Source: Chitinophaga varians (GTDB lineage Bacteria; Bacteroidota; Bacteroidia; Chitinophagales; Chitinophagaceae). Taken from it: 64,000 bases of DNA. Within the stretch, counting starts at the first letter, position 1; each line of letters starts with the position of its first letter. This document shows, in pieces, positions 43,993 to 52,915 of the stretch. Made by a program: the position numbers and the translations under genes. The notes below the pieces were generated by a model, which had not been told where the DNA came from, made no database searches, and worked only from the letters and a program-made list of their open reading frames with translations. The DNA is taken from NCBI RefSeq assembly GCF_012641275.1, contig NZ_JABAIA010000002.1:1364001-1428000 (forward strand). Reading direction: 5' to 3'.

Positions 43993-44000
43993 TATAAAAT

Positions 44001-44110
44001 AATTACGAATTGTAAATTACGAATTACGAATTCAGGGTTCCCTGTCCAAACGGTCAGTAAGCAGCCGTACTATATAAAAGCCCTCCATTCGTAATTCGTA
44101 ATTTGTCATT
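44001..44110. repeat. Periodic-arm long inverted repeat, copy 7 (ATTACGA type)
   Basis: Left arm 44001-44032 and right arm 44086-44110, built of AATTACG/AATTCGT units. The right end is 1 bp from the aminotransferase stop. The core also carries a possible GGG/CCC pairing. Confidence 0.72.
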
Positions 44111-44111
44111 C

Positions 44112-45305
44112 CTATTTCAGTTTGCCCAGCCATTCTTTCAGCCTCGCCACGCCTTTCTCCAGGTTGGCCATGCTGGTAGCATAAGACAGGCGGATGCAGT
44201 TAGGCTGCTGGAAAGCCACACCGGTAACAACTGATACATGTGCTTTATGCAGCAGGTACATGCACAGGTCGTCCGCATTCTTAATATGGGAATCTTCAAA
44301 TGACTTATTGAAAAACGCACTGATGTCCGGGAACATATAGAAGGCGCCTTCCGGGTCATTCACTTTCAGTCCGGGAATAGTTTGCAGCGCTTCGTGTATA
44401 TAGGCACGGCGTTTTTTGAACTCTGCCACCATGGCTTCGGCGGTGGTCAACTCGCCGGTGAGGGCTGTAATGGCTGCCCGTTGCGTAATAGAGCAGGTGG
44501 CGGAAGTGAACTGGCTCTGGATCTTATCACAGGCTTTGGCGATATCAAGGGGAGCGGCCAGATAACCCAGACGCCAGCCTGTCATCGCAAAACCTTTACT
44601 GAGGCCATTGATGATGATGGTGCGTTCTTTCATGCCGGGAAACTGCGCAATGCTCTCATGTTTCCCTACATAGTTGATATATTCATAGATCTCATCGGAA
44701 ATGATAAAGATCTGCGGATGTTTGGCAAATACCGCAGCAAGTCCTTCCAGTTCTTCTTTCGAATACACGGAACCTGTAGGATTGCAGGGAGAGGAGAACA
44801 TAAACAGCCTGGTCTTAGGCGTAATGGCCGCTTCCAGCTGTTCGGGCGTGATCTTGTAGTTGTTTTCAATGGTGCTGGGAACAAATACCACCGTGCCCTG
44901 GCACAGCGCTACCTGTTCGGAATAGGTAACCCAGTAGGGAGTAGGGATGATCACTTCGTCACCTGGATTGACAATGCTCAGCACTACGTTGGCAAGGCTT
45001 TGTTTGGCGCCGGTAGTCACTACGATTTGTTCCGGCGTATAGTCAAGACCGTTATCACGTTTCAGTTTGTGCACGACTGCCTGTCTCACTTCTGCATAAC
45101 CGGCTACCGGTGTGTAGTGGGTAAAACCGTCATCTATCGCCTTTTTGGCAGCTTCCCGGATATGTTCCGGCGTATCAAAATCAGGTTCTCCAATACTCAG
45201 GTCTACGATGTCTATTCCCTGTGCTCTCAGCTCTCGGCCAAGTTTGGCCATTTTAATGGTTTGCGGCTCGGAAATCCGTGACAGCCTTTCTGCTAGTTGA
45301 TTCAT
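44112..45305 (-). CDS. Pyridoxal phosphate-dependent class I aminotransferase (aspartate aminotransferase-like)
   Basis: A 397-aa fold-type I aminotransferase. Substrate and PLP residues seen: SIGEPDFDTP, Asn175 in SPCNPTG, Asp204 and Tyr207 in SDEIYEY, PLP-lysine Lys237 in NGLSKGFAM, Arg245 in GWRLGY, and the carboxylate-binding Arg in CIRLSYA. It is most like the thermophile-type aspartate/prephenate aminotransferases, with the exact substrate unproven. The ATG at 45305 is chosen because the longer frame starts inside the promoter box. It has its own promoter and an inverted repeat at the 3' end. Confidence 0.93.
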   Translation of the reverse strand: MNQLAERLSRISEPQTIKMAKLGRELRAQGIDIVDLSIGEPDFDTPEHIREAAKKAIDDGFTHYTPVAGYAEVRQAVVHKLKRDNGLDYTPEQIVVTTGAKQSLANVVLSIVNPGDEVIIPTPYWVTYSEQVALCQGTVVFVPSTIENNYKITPEQLEAAITPKTRLFMFSSPCNPTGSVYSKEELEGLAAVFAKHPQIFIISDEIYEYINYVGKHESIAQFPGMKERTIIINGLSKGFAMTGWRLGYLAAPLDIAKACDKIQSQFTSATCSITQRAAITALTGELTTAEAMVAEFKKRRAYIHEALQTIPGLKVNDPEGAFYMFPDISAFFNKSFEDSHIKNADDLCMYLLHKAHVSVVTGVAFQQPNCIRLSYATSMANLEKGVARLKEWLGKLK

Positions 45306-45329
45306 ATCTAAACATTGGATTGACCGGAA

Positions 45330-45337
45330 CAAACCTA
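45330..45337 (-). promoter_or_regulatory. -7 promoter element of the aminotransferase gene
   Basis: On the minus strand TAGGTTTG fits TAnnTTTG, 24 bp before the ATG at 45305. Confidence 0.5.
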
Positions 45338-45347
45338 CATAAAAATT

Positions 45348-45476
45348 CAGGGATTTCGCGATTTACGCATTTTTTGATGCTACAAAAAAAGGCCGAAGCG
45401 ATGACAATTCGCTTCGGCCTTCCTATTTATAGATCTACGAAATCAAAAAATCCGTAAATCAAAAAATTCCAAAATC
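45348..45476. repeat. Periodic-arm inverted repeat around a terminator, copy 8 (octad type)
   Basis: The left arm (GATTTCGCGATTTACGCATT and on) and the right arm (AAATCAAAAAATCCGTAAATC and on) are inverted relatives with AATC recurring every 8 bp in the right arm. They enclose the terminator hairpin and abut the DUF4397 gene's stop. Confidence 0.55.
45384..45422 (-). terminator. Terminator of the DUF4397 lipoprotein gene
   Basis: GGCCGAAGCGA pairs with TCGCTTCGGCC (7-nt loop); the A-run on its left gives the U-tract on the minus strand. Confidence 0.88.
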
Positions 45477-46205
45477 CTAATAGTTGGAAGTATGTGACAG
45501 ATAGTACAACTGCAGTTTGTTGTCACCGGTGCTGTCTTTGGCGCCTGCCAGGTAAATGGTATAAGCATATCCGGGCTGGAACTGTACCTGTGTGGAACCG
45601 GCAGTTACGCGGGAAGTGCCTTTCACCAGCGGTGTGGTGGAACCAGGCAGCGTTACATAATATTCCACGCTGTTGTTAAACGGATCAGCGGAGTTCCATG
45701 CGGCGTTTATCTGGAAAGGCTGGTTTTCCAGTACTTTCTTGGCGTTGATGTACAGGTCTACCGGGCCGGCGTTGGGGCTCAGGTTCAGGAAGCGGAAATT
45801 CACTTTCGCATTGGACAGTGAGGAGAAATCTTCCGTAAGACGCTGTGCAACGAATTTTTGGGTGCCATCATTGTAGGTGATGATAGTATAGTACCGCAGG
45901 GAATCAAACTGTTGTGTAACAGAATCGAGGCCGGTGCCGTTCAGGTTCCGGAAGGAGAACGTATGTACCCCCGGCAGGTCCAGGAAAGGGGCAGAGGCAG
46001 CAGTTTTGTAGGCGGCACTGGTGTTCATTTTTGTGCCATTGTTAAAGATGTCCAGGCTGGACGGGAGCCAGGCGCCGTTGATGATCGCCCCGGTATAGTT
46101 CATCCGTTGCGGCGTAGGGTCGCTTTGTTTCAGACAGGATGAAAATCCGATTACTCCTCCCAGCAGGGCGGCTATCGCCCAAACACGATTTTTTTTGATC
46201 AGCAT
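45477..46205 (-). CDS. DUF4397 domain-containing lipoprotein
   Basis: A 242-aa lipoprotein: signal IAALLGGVIGFSSC (lipobox cysteine about residue 24), then a beta-sandwich with the DUF4397 pattern KVNFRFLNLSPNAGPVDLYINAKKVLENQPF and a C-terminal GYAYTIYLAGA. The family is found in cell-surface proteins of Bacteroidota and others; ligand unknown. It starts 26 bp after the end of the beta-lactamase-like gene and is probably cotranscribed with it. Confidence 0.85.
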   Translation of the reverse strand: MLIKKNRVWAIAALLGGVIGFSSCLKQSDPTPQRMNYTGAIINGAWLPSSLDIFNNGTKMNTSAAYKTAASAPFLDLPGVHTFSFRNLNGTGLDSVTQQFDSLRYYTIITYNDGTQKFVAQRLTEDFSSLSNAKVNFRFLNLSPNAGPVDLYINAKKVLENQPFQINAAWNSADPFNNSVEYYVTLPGSTTPLVKGTSRVTAGSTQVQFQPGYAYTIYLAGAKDSTGDNKLQLYYLSHTSNY

Positions 46206-46231
46206 TAGCTCACAGTTTTTTAGTATGGTGT

Positions 46232-47446
46232 TTATAAAATTTGTGTTCCCTGATGTACCCTGAAACGGTCCAGGTTTGGTTGATACATTTTTTTCCGTTG
46301 TAATTCCTCCTCATATATCAGTTCCCCCAGTGCCTTGAGAAATGGTTTCCCGATCGTTTCAAAAGCTTCCTGGTCTTCACCCAGCGGACCATGTGTATTT
46401 ACCAGCAGGCTGGCAGAGAGCAGAAACTCTACATGATTGGCATAGTCCACGATATAAGCCGTATCCGTCAAAAATCCATAAGCCCATCCCGGTTTGTTGA
46501 AAATCCTGATATGGTCTGGTATGTGGGTTGCTTTCTGGCCGCCAAAAAGCAGGAACTTCACATATGCCGGATGGTATTGTCCTGTATCATATACCGGATC
46601 TGTTGATTCCTCCGGGTATTGAGACATGCAACGATACAAAAAATTGTAGTCATTTTCCGTTAAACGGAAGCGGAATGGATTTGTTACAGCTTTCGGAAAA
46701 AATACCTGCCGCATCATCTGGTGGAGTTCGTTCAGTGGCAGCCGGTTCCGGTGCGAGAAGTCCATCGGGCCATCCTGAAAACGGCCCCTGTGGTCTATAT
46801 GCTGCTGGCCGGCGAAGTCCTGCCGCGGGGCGAAAACGAGGTTGCTGCGCCGGTCGGGCTGCTCGTACAGCAGCTGCCGGCCGGCCCGGAAATATACCCC
46901 GTTGGTATGCATATTGGCGGCCATGTGCAACGGCAGCCCCACCCGGTGCCGGATTTCGGTGCCGGTATACCCCAGCTCCCACAAACGCCGGTTGAGCGGC
47001 TCCTGTCCGAGGAACTCGTACAGGCGGTTATAGGCGTCGTTATCGCTGACCAGAAAAATTTTTTTGATATAATGCGAGATGGATGGTAGCTTGCCAGCCG
47101 CTGAATAGTCGTGCAGGACGCCCGGATTGACACCGGGCAGCGGCCGGGTGAACATGGCCGTTTGCCGGTCCAGCCCTGGAATCTGCAGGTCGTTCAGCTT
47201 CTCCAGCGCCAGGATGGCGGTGGGGAGCTTTACGGTGGACGCCGGATAACAGTACCAGCCCCGCCCTATGCCAAAGCGAAAATCAGTAAATTGCGGCCTT
47301 TGCTGTGCATCCCGGTCTATCCGGGTGTAAACAAGCTGCAGCCGGTGAGCGGCGGCATCCCTGAATACCTTGGCCACAGCGGTTTTTCGACTTTTTAGCA
47401 ACGCCTCAGGGAAATTATCTGTTGCCGGATAATGGTGGGTTTGCAT
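46232..47446 (-). CDS. Class A beta-lactamase-like serine hydrolase
   Basis: A 404-aa protein of the beta-lactamase2/serine hydrolase family. The SxxK motif is in YPASTVKLP (Ser70, Lys73) and the second motif is SDNDA (134-138). The third position reads FNKPGWAYG, KPG in place of KTG/KSG. About 150 residues separate motif 2 from motif 3, longer than true class A enzymes. No signal peptide is evident, which is odd for a cell-wall enzyme. It may act as an esterase or peptidase rather than in resistance. Start of a two-gene operon with the DUF4397 lipoprotein. Confidence 0.78.
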   Translation of the reverse strand: MQTHHYPATDNFPEALLKSRKTAVAKVFRDAAAHRLQLVYTRIDRDAQQRPQFTDFRFGIGRGWYCYPASTVKLPTAILALEKLNDLQIPGLDRQTAMFTRPLPGVNPGVLHDYSAAGKLPSISHYIKKIFLVSDNDAYNRLYEFLGQEPLNRRLWELGYTGTEIRHRVGLPLHMAANMHTNGVYFRAGRQLLYEQPDRRSNLVFAPRQDFAGQQHIDHRGRFQDGPMDFSHRNRLPLNELHQMMRQVFFPKAVTNPFRFRLTENDYNFLYRCMSQYPEESTDPVYDTGQYHPAYVKFLLFGGQKATHIPDHIRIFNKPGWAYGFLTDTAYIVDYANHVEFLLSASLLVNTHGPLGEDQEAFETIGKPFLKALGELIYEEELQRKKMYQPNLDRFRVHQGTQIL

Positions 47447-47612
47447 ATATTTGTCGGTATTACATGACTGTAAAGCAAAGAAATATACCTAAAAAAAGGG
47501 AAAAACCAGAATCGCGGATTTAGAAAGTTGAGTGTCACAAAGTCTGTAAAGTCAATCACATATTGATTTTGCGCCTCTTTTAACAAGGGCTTTAATATAT
47601 CAATTTAAATTC

Positions 47613-47620
47613 TATCTTTG
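47613..47620 (+). promoter_or_regulatory. -7 promoter element of secDF
   Basis: TATCTTTG fits TAnnTTTG, with TTTA 18 nt upstream (47591-47594). It overlaps the in-frame TTG at 47618, supporting the downstream ATG at 47663. Confidence 0.6.
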
Positions 47621-47662
47621 CAACTCTTAAAATTTTTTTATTATAAACCCGAAACAAACAAC

Positions 47663-50600
47663 ATGCAACTAAAAGGACTGGTAAGATTTTTTGCCATCGC
47701 ACTGATCCTTATCTCTTTGTATCAACTGTCCTTCACGTTTTTGGTGCGGAACTATGAGAAGAAGATAGAGCGGCAGGCCGAGACCGATGTAGCCAAACAA
47801 TTCCCTACACCTGACCAGAAATACCCTGGCAGCAAAGAACTGCAGGCCTTCTATTCTGACACGCTGAAAGGATTCACCAAACAAAGAAGACAAGAGATCG
47901 TGGACAGCACCAGCAATAAACAGATTGCAGGGTTTCCATGGTATGTCACCTACACCAAGGCTAAAGAGAAAGAACTGAATCTGGGTCTCGACCTGGTAGG
48001 TGGTATGAACGTAGTGCTGGAAGTAAGCGTGGAAGATGTGATCCGCGCCCTCGCCGGTCAATCCAAGGACCCCGCGTTCAACAAAGCGCTGGAACTGGCT
48101 GAACAACGCAAAAATACCAACCAGGCTGATTTTGTTACTTTGTTCGGGCAAACATACGCTGAAGTTGCTCCTCAGGGCCGTCTGGCTACCATCTTCGCCA
48201 ACGCGTACCAGAAAGACATCAACTTCAACTCCTCTAACCAGCAGGTGCTGGACATGATCCGCAAAGAATCCCATGCCGCCATCAAAAACACCTATATCGT
48301 ACTGCAAAAACGTATCGATAAATTCGGTGTGGCCCAGCCCAACATCAGCCTCGATGAAAATAAAGGCCTGATCTCCGTGGAACTGGCCGGTGTGGACAAC
48401 GCAGAACGTGTACGCAAATACCTGCAGGCTACCGCCAACCTGGAATTCCGTGAGGTGTACAAAAACAGCCCCGAATTTTTCCAGAACGTGCTGAACCCGA
48501 TGAACGAAGCCATCAGGAACGCACAAGGCGGCGCTAAAGCAGCTACCCCTGCCACTACCGATTCATCTAAAGCCACCGCCGCTGCTGATACCAAAGCTAA
48601 TCCTGCTGATACCAGCAAAGAAGGTAAACTGAGCGACTACCTGGCTAAAAAAGATACCGGAAAAAGTGTAAAAGACTCCGCTAAAGCATCCCAGGAACAA
48701 CTCTTCGCCGAACAACGCAAACAAAACCCGCTGTTCGCGATCATGATCCCCATGCTCGACCCGCAGTCCGGCACCCTGATTCCAAGCCCTTCCATCGGCC
48801 GTATCCTGCCTAAAGACACTGCCGCTTTCCGCCAATACCTGCAGATGCCGGCTGTTCAGGCTATCCTGCCTAAAGACGCGGTATTTGCCTTCGGTCCGGA
48901 AAATAAGGAAGACAAACACGGCCCGCTGGCCATCTACGCGCTGAAAGTAAATCCTGCTAACCCTGCACCCCGTGTAGGCGGCGAAAGGATCGTTGACGCC
49001 CGTCAGGACGTTGGCCCGGACAACCAGCCGGAAATCAGCATGACGATGGACAACGTAGGTGCGCACGAGTGGAAAAAACTGACCGGCGAACTGGCTCCTG
49101 CCAACCCGAAAGACCCTTCCACCCTGAACTTCGTTGCGATCGTCCTCGATAATATCGTTTACTCTGCGCCTTCTATCCAGGGCGAAATCGCCGGTGGCCG
49201 TTCTTCCATCAGCGGTAGCTTTACCATGGAAGAAGCCAATGACCTGGCCAATATCCTGAAGTCCGGTAAAATGCCTGCACCTGCACGCATCGTACAGGAA
49301 CAGATCGTAGGACCTACCCTCGGCGCTGAATCCATCGCCGCCGGTGCCAAATCCTTCATGATCTCCTTCGTGATCATCTTCGTGCTGATGCTGGTATATT
49401 ATAACAGCGCCGGCTGGGTGGCCAATATTGCACTGGTGCTCAACCTGCTGTTTACCTTCGGTATCCTGGCATCCCTTGGTGCTACCCTCACCATGGCCGG
49501 TATCGCCGGTCTGGTACTGACCATCGGTATGGCCGTGGACACCAACGTAATCATCTTTGAAAGAATCAAGGACGAGCTGACGCATGGCAAGAGCTATCCG
49601 GACGCGATCTCTCTCGGTTACAAACGCTCCTATGCGCCTGTACTCGACGGTCACGTTACCTCCCTGCTCACCGCGTTCATCCTGTTCTACTTCGGTTTGG
49701 GCCCGGTCCTCGGCTTTGCCACCACCCAGATCATCGGTCTGCTCCTGTCCCTGTTCTGCGGTATCCTCGTATCCCGCATGATCACTGACTGGTGGACCAA
49801 CAAGAAAAGACACTTCGAGTACTTTACACCGATCTCTAAGAAAATCTTCAAACACGCTGCCTTCGACTTCGTAGGCAAACGTAAATACGCTTACATCATC
49901 TCCGCTATCGTGGCGATAGGTGGTATCACCTCCTTCTTCCATGGCTTCGACCACGGTATCGATTTCTCCGGTGGCCGTAGCTTCACTGTCCGCTTTGAAA
50001 AGCCAATGAACAGACAGGAAGTGGCTAACGTGCTGAAGAAAGAATTTGATGGTGAAGTATTCGTAAAAACCATCGGTAACACCAACCAGCTGAGCATCAC
50101 TACTGCCTATAAAATTGAGCAGCAGAGCCTGGCGGTTGATCAGGAAGTGATCACCAAACTGTATCATGGCCTGAAACCATACTATGAAGCCAGCGTTACG
50201 CAGGACGTGTTCAACACCCGTTATGTAGTTGGCTCTCAGACAGTATCGCCTACCATCTCCGACGACTTGCGCGCCGGTGCGGTAAAAGCCACAATACTGT
50301 CCATCCTCGTGATCTTTGTGTACATCCTGATCCGTTTCAGCAAATGGCAGTACTCTATCGGTACTATCTTCTCCCTGCTGCACGACGTATTGCTGACACT
50401 GGCCGTATTCTCCTGGTTTAAGGACATCGTTCCTTTCACCCTGGAAATTGACCAGCACTTCATCGCTGCGATCCTCACCGTGATCGGCTTCTCTATGAAC
50501 GATACCGTGATCGTGTTCGACCGTATCCGTGAATACTTCAAAACCGGCGTACACGGCAGAGACAGAGACACCGTGATCAACAAAGCGATCAACGATACCC

Positions 50601-50842
50601 TGAGCCGTACCATTATGACGTCCCTCACGGTATTCCTGACCATCCTGGTACTGTTCATCTTCGGTGGTGAAGTAACCCGCGGTTTCGCCTTCGCCATGCT
50701 GATCGGCGTTATCACCGGTACTTACTCTTCCATCTTCGTGGCTGCACCGGTACTGGTTGACTTTGACAAGAAAAACCAGCTGTCCAACGAAAGTGACGCA
50801 GTGGCGGTTGCTGAAAAGAAAGCAACACCTGCTACCAAATAA
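47663..50842 (+). CDS. secDF: Fused protein translocase subunit SecDF
   Basis: A 1059-aa fusion of SecD and SecF, which uses the proton gradient to pull exported proteins through SecYEG. Membrane segment 1 is near the N-terminus (LVRFFAIALILISLYQLSF). A large periplasmic region holds LNLGLDLVGGMNVVLEV (DLxGG motif) and a Gln/Lys/Ala-rich insert typical of Bacteroidota. Five segments follow, including VLTIGMAVDTNVIIFERIKDE. The SecF half starts near residue 735 with HGIDFSGGRSFTVRF and ends in five segments with IGFSMNDTVIVFDRIRE. The proton-relay Asp residues are present. Terminator downstream. Confidence 0.96.
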   Translation: MQLKGLVRFFAIALILISLYQLSFTFLVRNYEKKIERQAETDVAKQFPTPDQKYPGSKELQAFYSDTLKGFTKQRRQEIVDSTSNKQIAGFPWYVTYTKAKEKELNLGLDLVGGMNVVLEVSVEDVIRALAGQSKDPAFNKALELAEQRKNTNQADFVTLFGQTYAEVAPQGRLATIFANAYQKDINFNSSNQQVLDMIRKESHAAIKNTYIVLQKRIDKFGVAQPNISLDENKGLISVELAGVDNAERVRKYLQATANLEFREVYKNSPEFFQNVLNPMNEAIRNAQGGAKAATPATTDSSKATAAADTKANPADTSKEGKLSDYLAKKDTGKSVKDSAKASQEQLFAEQRKQNPLFAIMIPMLDPQSGTLIPSPSIGRILPKDTAAFRQYLQMPAVQAILPKDAVFAFGPENKEDKHGPLAIYALKVNPANPAPRVGGERIVDARQDVGPDNQPEISMTMDNVGAHEWKKLTGELAPANPKDPSTLNFVAIVLDNIVYSAPSIQGEIAGGRSSISGSFTMEEANDLANILKSGKMPAPARIVQEQIVGPTLGAESIAAGAKSFMISFVIIFVLMLVYYNSAGWVANIALVLNLLFTFGILASLGATLTMAGIAGLVLTIGMAVDTNVIIFERIKDELTHGKSYPDAISLGYKRSYAPVLDGHVTSLLTAFILFYFGLGPVLGFATTQIIGLLLSLFCGILVSRMITDWWTNKKRHFEYFTPISKKIFKHAAFDFVGKRKYAYIISAIVAIGGITSFFHGFDHGIDFSGGRSFTVRFEKPMNRQEVANVLKKEFDGEVFVKTIGNTNQLSITTAYKIEQQSLAVDQEVITKLYHGLKPYYEASVTQDVFNTRYVVGSQTVSPTISDDLRAGAVKATILSILVIFVYILIRFSKWQYSIGTIFSLLHDVLLTLAVFSWFKDIVPFTLEIDQHFIAAILTVIGFSMNDTVIVFDRIREYFKTGVHGRDRDTVINKAINDTLSRTIMTSLTVFLTILVLFIFGGEVTRGFAFAMLIGVITGTYSSIFVAAPVLVDFDKKNQLSNESDAVAVAEKKATPATK

Positions 50843-50871
50843 GTAAGTGATAGCTGAAAAATATGTTTGAC

Positions 50872-50907
50872 AAAAAAGCCTGCTATGTTACATAGCAGGC
50901 TTTTTTA
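50872..50907. terminator. Terminator after secDF
   Basis: Stem AAAAAGCCTGCTATG with its complement around a 3-4-nt loop, followed by a T-run. Confidence 0.9.
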
Positions 50908-50975
50908 TTGATAAGCATTTTAACGGATATAAAGGTTATAGGCGTAATGCTGTATAAACACGCCTGAACAACATC

Positions 50976-51000
50976 TTAGCCCAGGACTTCAGCCCCGGGA
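50976..51000. repeat. REP-like palindrome, copy 2, forming the 3' end of the IscA-family gene
   Basis: It matches the palindrome at 42-64 at 21 of 24 positions. On the minus strand it supplies the last seven codons (PGAEVLG) and the stop of the IscA-like gene. Confidence 0.6.
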
Positions 51001-51290
51001 TTGCGGAATACAAAACCCCGGGCGTCCCCTTCGTCCTGGTAATCCACTTCCAGGCCTACGAGATACATGCCGTGTGCTTTTTTTATGATCACCGGGACGC
51101 CGGCAATGTCAAACAGGTCGTCATCTTCCCCCAATGCGTCAAATCCCAGCATATAAGCCATGCCGGAACATCCGCCGCCTTTTACGCCAATGCGCAGGTA
51201 AGGCGCTTCCACGTTGCCCTGCAACAGTTGTTTTACTACAGCAGCGGCGTTGTCAGTGAGTTGCAGGGGGGCGGTAAAGGTGGTGGCCAT
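50976..51290 (-). CDS. IscA/HesB-family iron-sulfur accessory protein, C-terminally altered
   Basis: A 104-aa A-type Fe-S carrier homologue. The first conserved cysteine is present (KGGGCSGMAY, Cys41). The family normally ends with a CxC pair soon after the NPN motif. Here the protein reads FRNPGAEVLG and stops, and those final residues are encoded by a REP-like palindrome, so the CxC pair is missing. It may be inactive or changed in cluster binding. The ATG at 51290 gives the family start; the longer frame runs into coaE. A minus-strand TACCTTTG box (51308-51315) could serve as its own promoter. Confidence 0.82.
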   Translation of the reverse strand: MATTFTAPLQLTDNAAAVVKQLLQGNVEAPYLRIGVKGGGCSGMAYMLGFDALGEDDDLFDIAGVPVIIKKAHGMYLVGLEVDYQDEGDARGFVFRNPGAEVLG

Positions 51291-51360
51291 GGGCTTCTGT
51301 TTTTTTCCAAAGGTAGGAAAAAGCCAGGGGAGTAGGGGCGATGGTATATGTAAGGTAACC

Positions 51361-51957
51361 TCAGGTGGCGGCGGCCAGCTGTAACAGCTGTGCATGGAGT
51401 GCCAGTACCTGCGGGATGACCATATGCTGTTCATCGTTCTGGATAACGTAGTCGGACAAACGCATTTTGATCTTTTCGTCGATTTGTTTGTGCATACGGG
51501 CCAGCACTTCTTCCCGGGTGGCGTTGTCGCGTTTCATGACCCGAAGGATACGCAGCGGCTGGGGGGCATATACGCCAATGATTTTGTCGAGGTAATGGAA
51601 GGATTCAGATTCAAACAGCAGTGCGGCCTCTTTCAGCACGTAGGGCGCTTTTTGCTGACTGGCCCAGAGGTTGGAATCACGGATGGTGGCAGGGTGTACC
51701 AGGGAGTTGAGCAATGCCAGTTTATCTTTATCGTTGAACACGATGTTGCCCAGGTATTTACGGTTTAGCATGCCATTGGCGTCATAGGTTTCTGGGCCAA
51801 AGTGCCTGCGCACGGCAGCAGCCAGTTCCTGGTCACGGACCAGGATATCCTTGGCGCGTTCGTCCGCATAATACACAGGGACGCCCAGGAGTTCAAATAT
51901 CTTGCTGACGGTACTTTTGCCGGAACCGATACCACCGGTGATGCCTACCTTTAACAT
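51361..51957 (-). CDS. coaE: Dephospho-CoA kinase
   Basis: A 198-aa kinase for the last step of coenzyme A synthesis (phosphorylation of dephospho-CoA at the 3' hydroxyl). P-loop GITGGIGSGKST (5-16), the YADERAKDI acceptor region, HP at the start of the CoA-domain helix (LVHPATIR), and the lid RMHKQIDEKIKMRLSDYVI. Standard length. It is last but one in the leftward nusB group, separated from yajC by a terminator-like hairpin. Confidence 0.94.
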   Translation of the reverse strand: MLKVGITGGIGSGKSTVSKIFELLGVPVYYADERAKDILVRDQELAAAVRRHFGPETYDANGMLNRKYLGNIVFNDKDKLALLNSLVHPATIRDSNLWASQQKAPYVLKEAALLFESESFHYLDKIIGVYAPQPLRILRVMKRDNATREEVLARMHKQIDEKIKMRLSDYVIQNDEQHMVIPQVLALHAQLLQLAAAT

Positions 51958-51996
51958 AAAATCCAGATGAATGAGTCAATATTGAAAGCTAAGTAT

Positions 51997-52032
51997 AAAA
52001 AAAATCCCGGACGTAACGGCCGGGATTTTTAT
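51997..52032 (-). terminator. Terminator after yajC
   Basis: Stem AATCCCGG(A) with CCGGGATT, flanked by A- and T-runs; the minus-strand U-tract comes from the A-run at 51997-52004. It lies 20 bp past the yajC stop and before coaE, so coaE may need its own promoter or read-through. Confidence 0.8.
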
Positions 52033-52049
52033 ACAGATTTGTTTGATGC

Positions 52050-52397
52050 TTATTTGGTTTCGGCCGGTTTCTGCTGTTGAGCGGAAGTGTATTCCATGCT
52101 GATCGCAGAACGTTCGATGGTGAAGCTGGTACCAGGACTAACTTCCACTACCAGGGTGTTATTGTCGTTTATTTTTTTCACTTTACCGTGGATGCCGGCT
52201 ATGGTCACGATTTTATCGCCTTCTCTCAGGTTGTCAATGAATTGTTTCTGTTGTTTGGCTTTCTTGGTCTGCGGACGGATCATAAAGAGCCACATGATCA
52301 GGATCATACCGCCAAAAAACAGGATAGAAATCATTGGGCTACCGCCTTGCGCACCGCCTTGTGACGGCCCCATCAGTAAAATGTTCATGATGTTCAT
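52050..52397 (-). CDS. yajC: Preprotein translocase subunit YajC
   Basis: A 115-aa single-pass protein that associates with SecDF. It has a short N-terminus rich in Gly/Gln, a membrane segment (ISILFFGGMILIMWLFMI, about 24-41), RPQTKKAKQQKQFIDNLREGDKIVTIAGIHG (the YajC signature), and a charged tail. A second in-frame ATG lies 9 bp downstream; both are possible. Part of the nusB-DUF1573-yajC-coaE order common in Bacteroidota. Confidence 0.94.
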   Translation of the reverse strand: MNIMNILLMGPSQGGAQGGSPMISILFFGGMILIMWLFMIRPQTKKAKQQKQFIDNLREGDKIVTIAGIHGKVKKINDNNTLVVEVSPGTSFTIERSAISMEYTSAQQQKPAETK

Positions 52398-52434
52398 CGA
52401 TAAATTGATTTAAATAGTTTGCCTAATCAGCGCT

Positions 52435-52878
52435 TTATTTTGTAATGATATTACACTGGATCTTAGGGCCTACCTGATAACCACCTTCCCGGTTGGTTTT
52501 GATGGATATCTCTTTTTCGGTATAGCCGGATTTCCCATGACTGTCGAATATAACCTTCATAAAGCCGGTTTCTCCCGGTTTAATGGGCTGTTTGGGCCAT
52601 TCAGGCACTGTGCAGCCACAGCTGGAGATGGCATCCTCAATTACCAGCGGGCTGGTGCCGGTGTTGGTAAATTTAAAGGAATATTCCACCTTTTCTCCCT
52701 GGGTGATATCCCCAAAGTTATGCACCTTTTCTTCAAAAGAAAGATCTGATGCTTTACCGGCTTCAGCAGTAGTGCCGGAAGCAGCGGTCTGACCAGCAGT
52801 TTTATCTTTTGCCGGTTGGTTATTACAGGCAGCCATTAAGAGGGTGCCACAGGTAAGGAAACAGAGCAGTGTTTTCAT
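52435..52878 (-). CDS. DUF1573 domain-containing lipoprotein
   Basis: A 147-aa lipoprotein: signal MKTLLCFLTCGTLLMAAC, then the DUF1573 beta-sandwich with FEEKVHNFGDITQGEKVEYSF and SCGCTVPEWPKQPIKPGE, the typical CGCT block. It is of the ASPM/Hydin-like (ASH) type, probably an outer-membrane or periplasmic protein of unknown role. The ATG at 52878 starts the lipoprotein signal; the longer frame overlaps nusB's 3' end. Sits between nusB and yajC. Confidence 0.9.
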   Translation of the reverse strand: MKTLLCFLTCGTLLMAACNNQPAKDKTAGQTAASGTTAEAGKASDLSFEEKVHNFGDITQGEKVEYSFKFTNTGTSPLVIEDAISSCGCTVPEWPKQPIKPGETGFMKVIFDSHGKSGYTEKEISIKTNREGGYQVGPKIQCNIITK

Positions 52879-52915
52879 AATGGTGTTGTTTTGGCCTAAA
52901 AATACTGCTTTCCAC

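Noticed and set aside
48563..50554. 663-codon open frame antisense to secDF
   Set aside because: Composition is that of a codon-bias shadow and the plus-strand SecDF is unmistakable.
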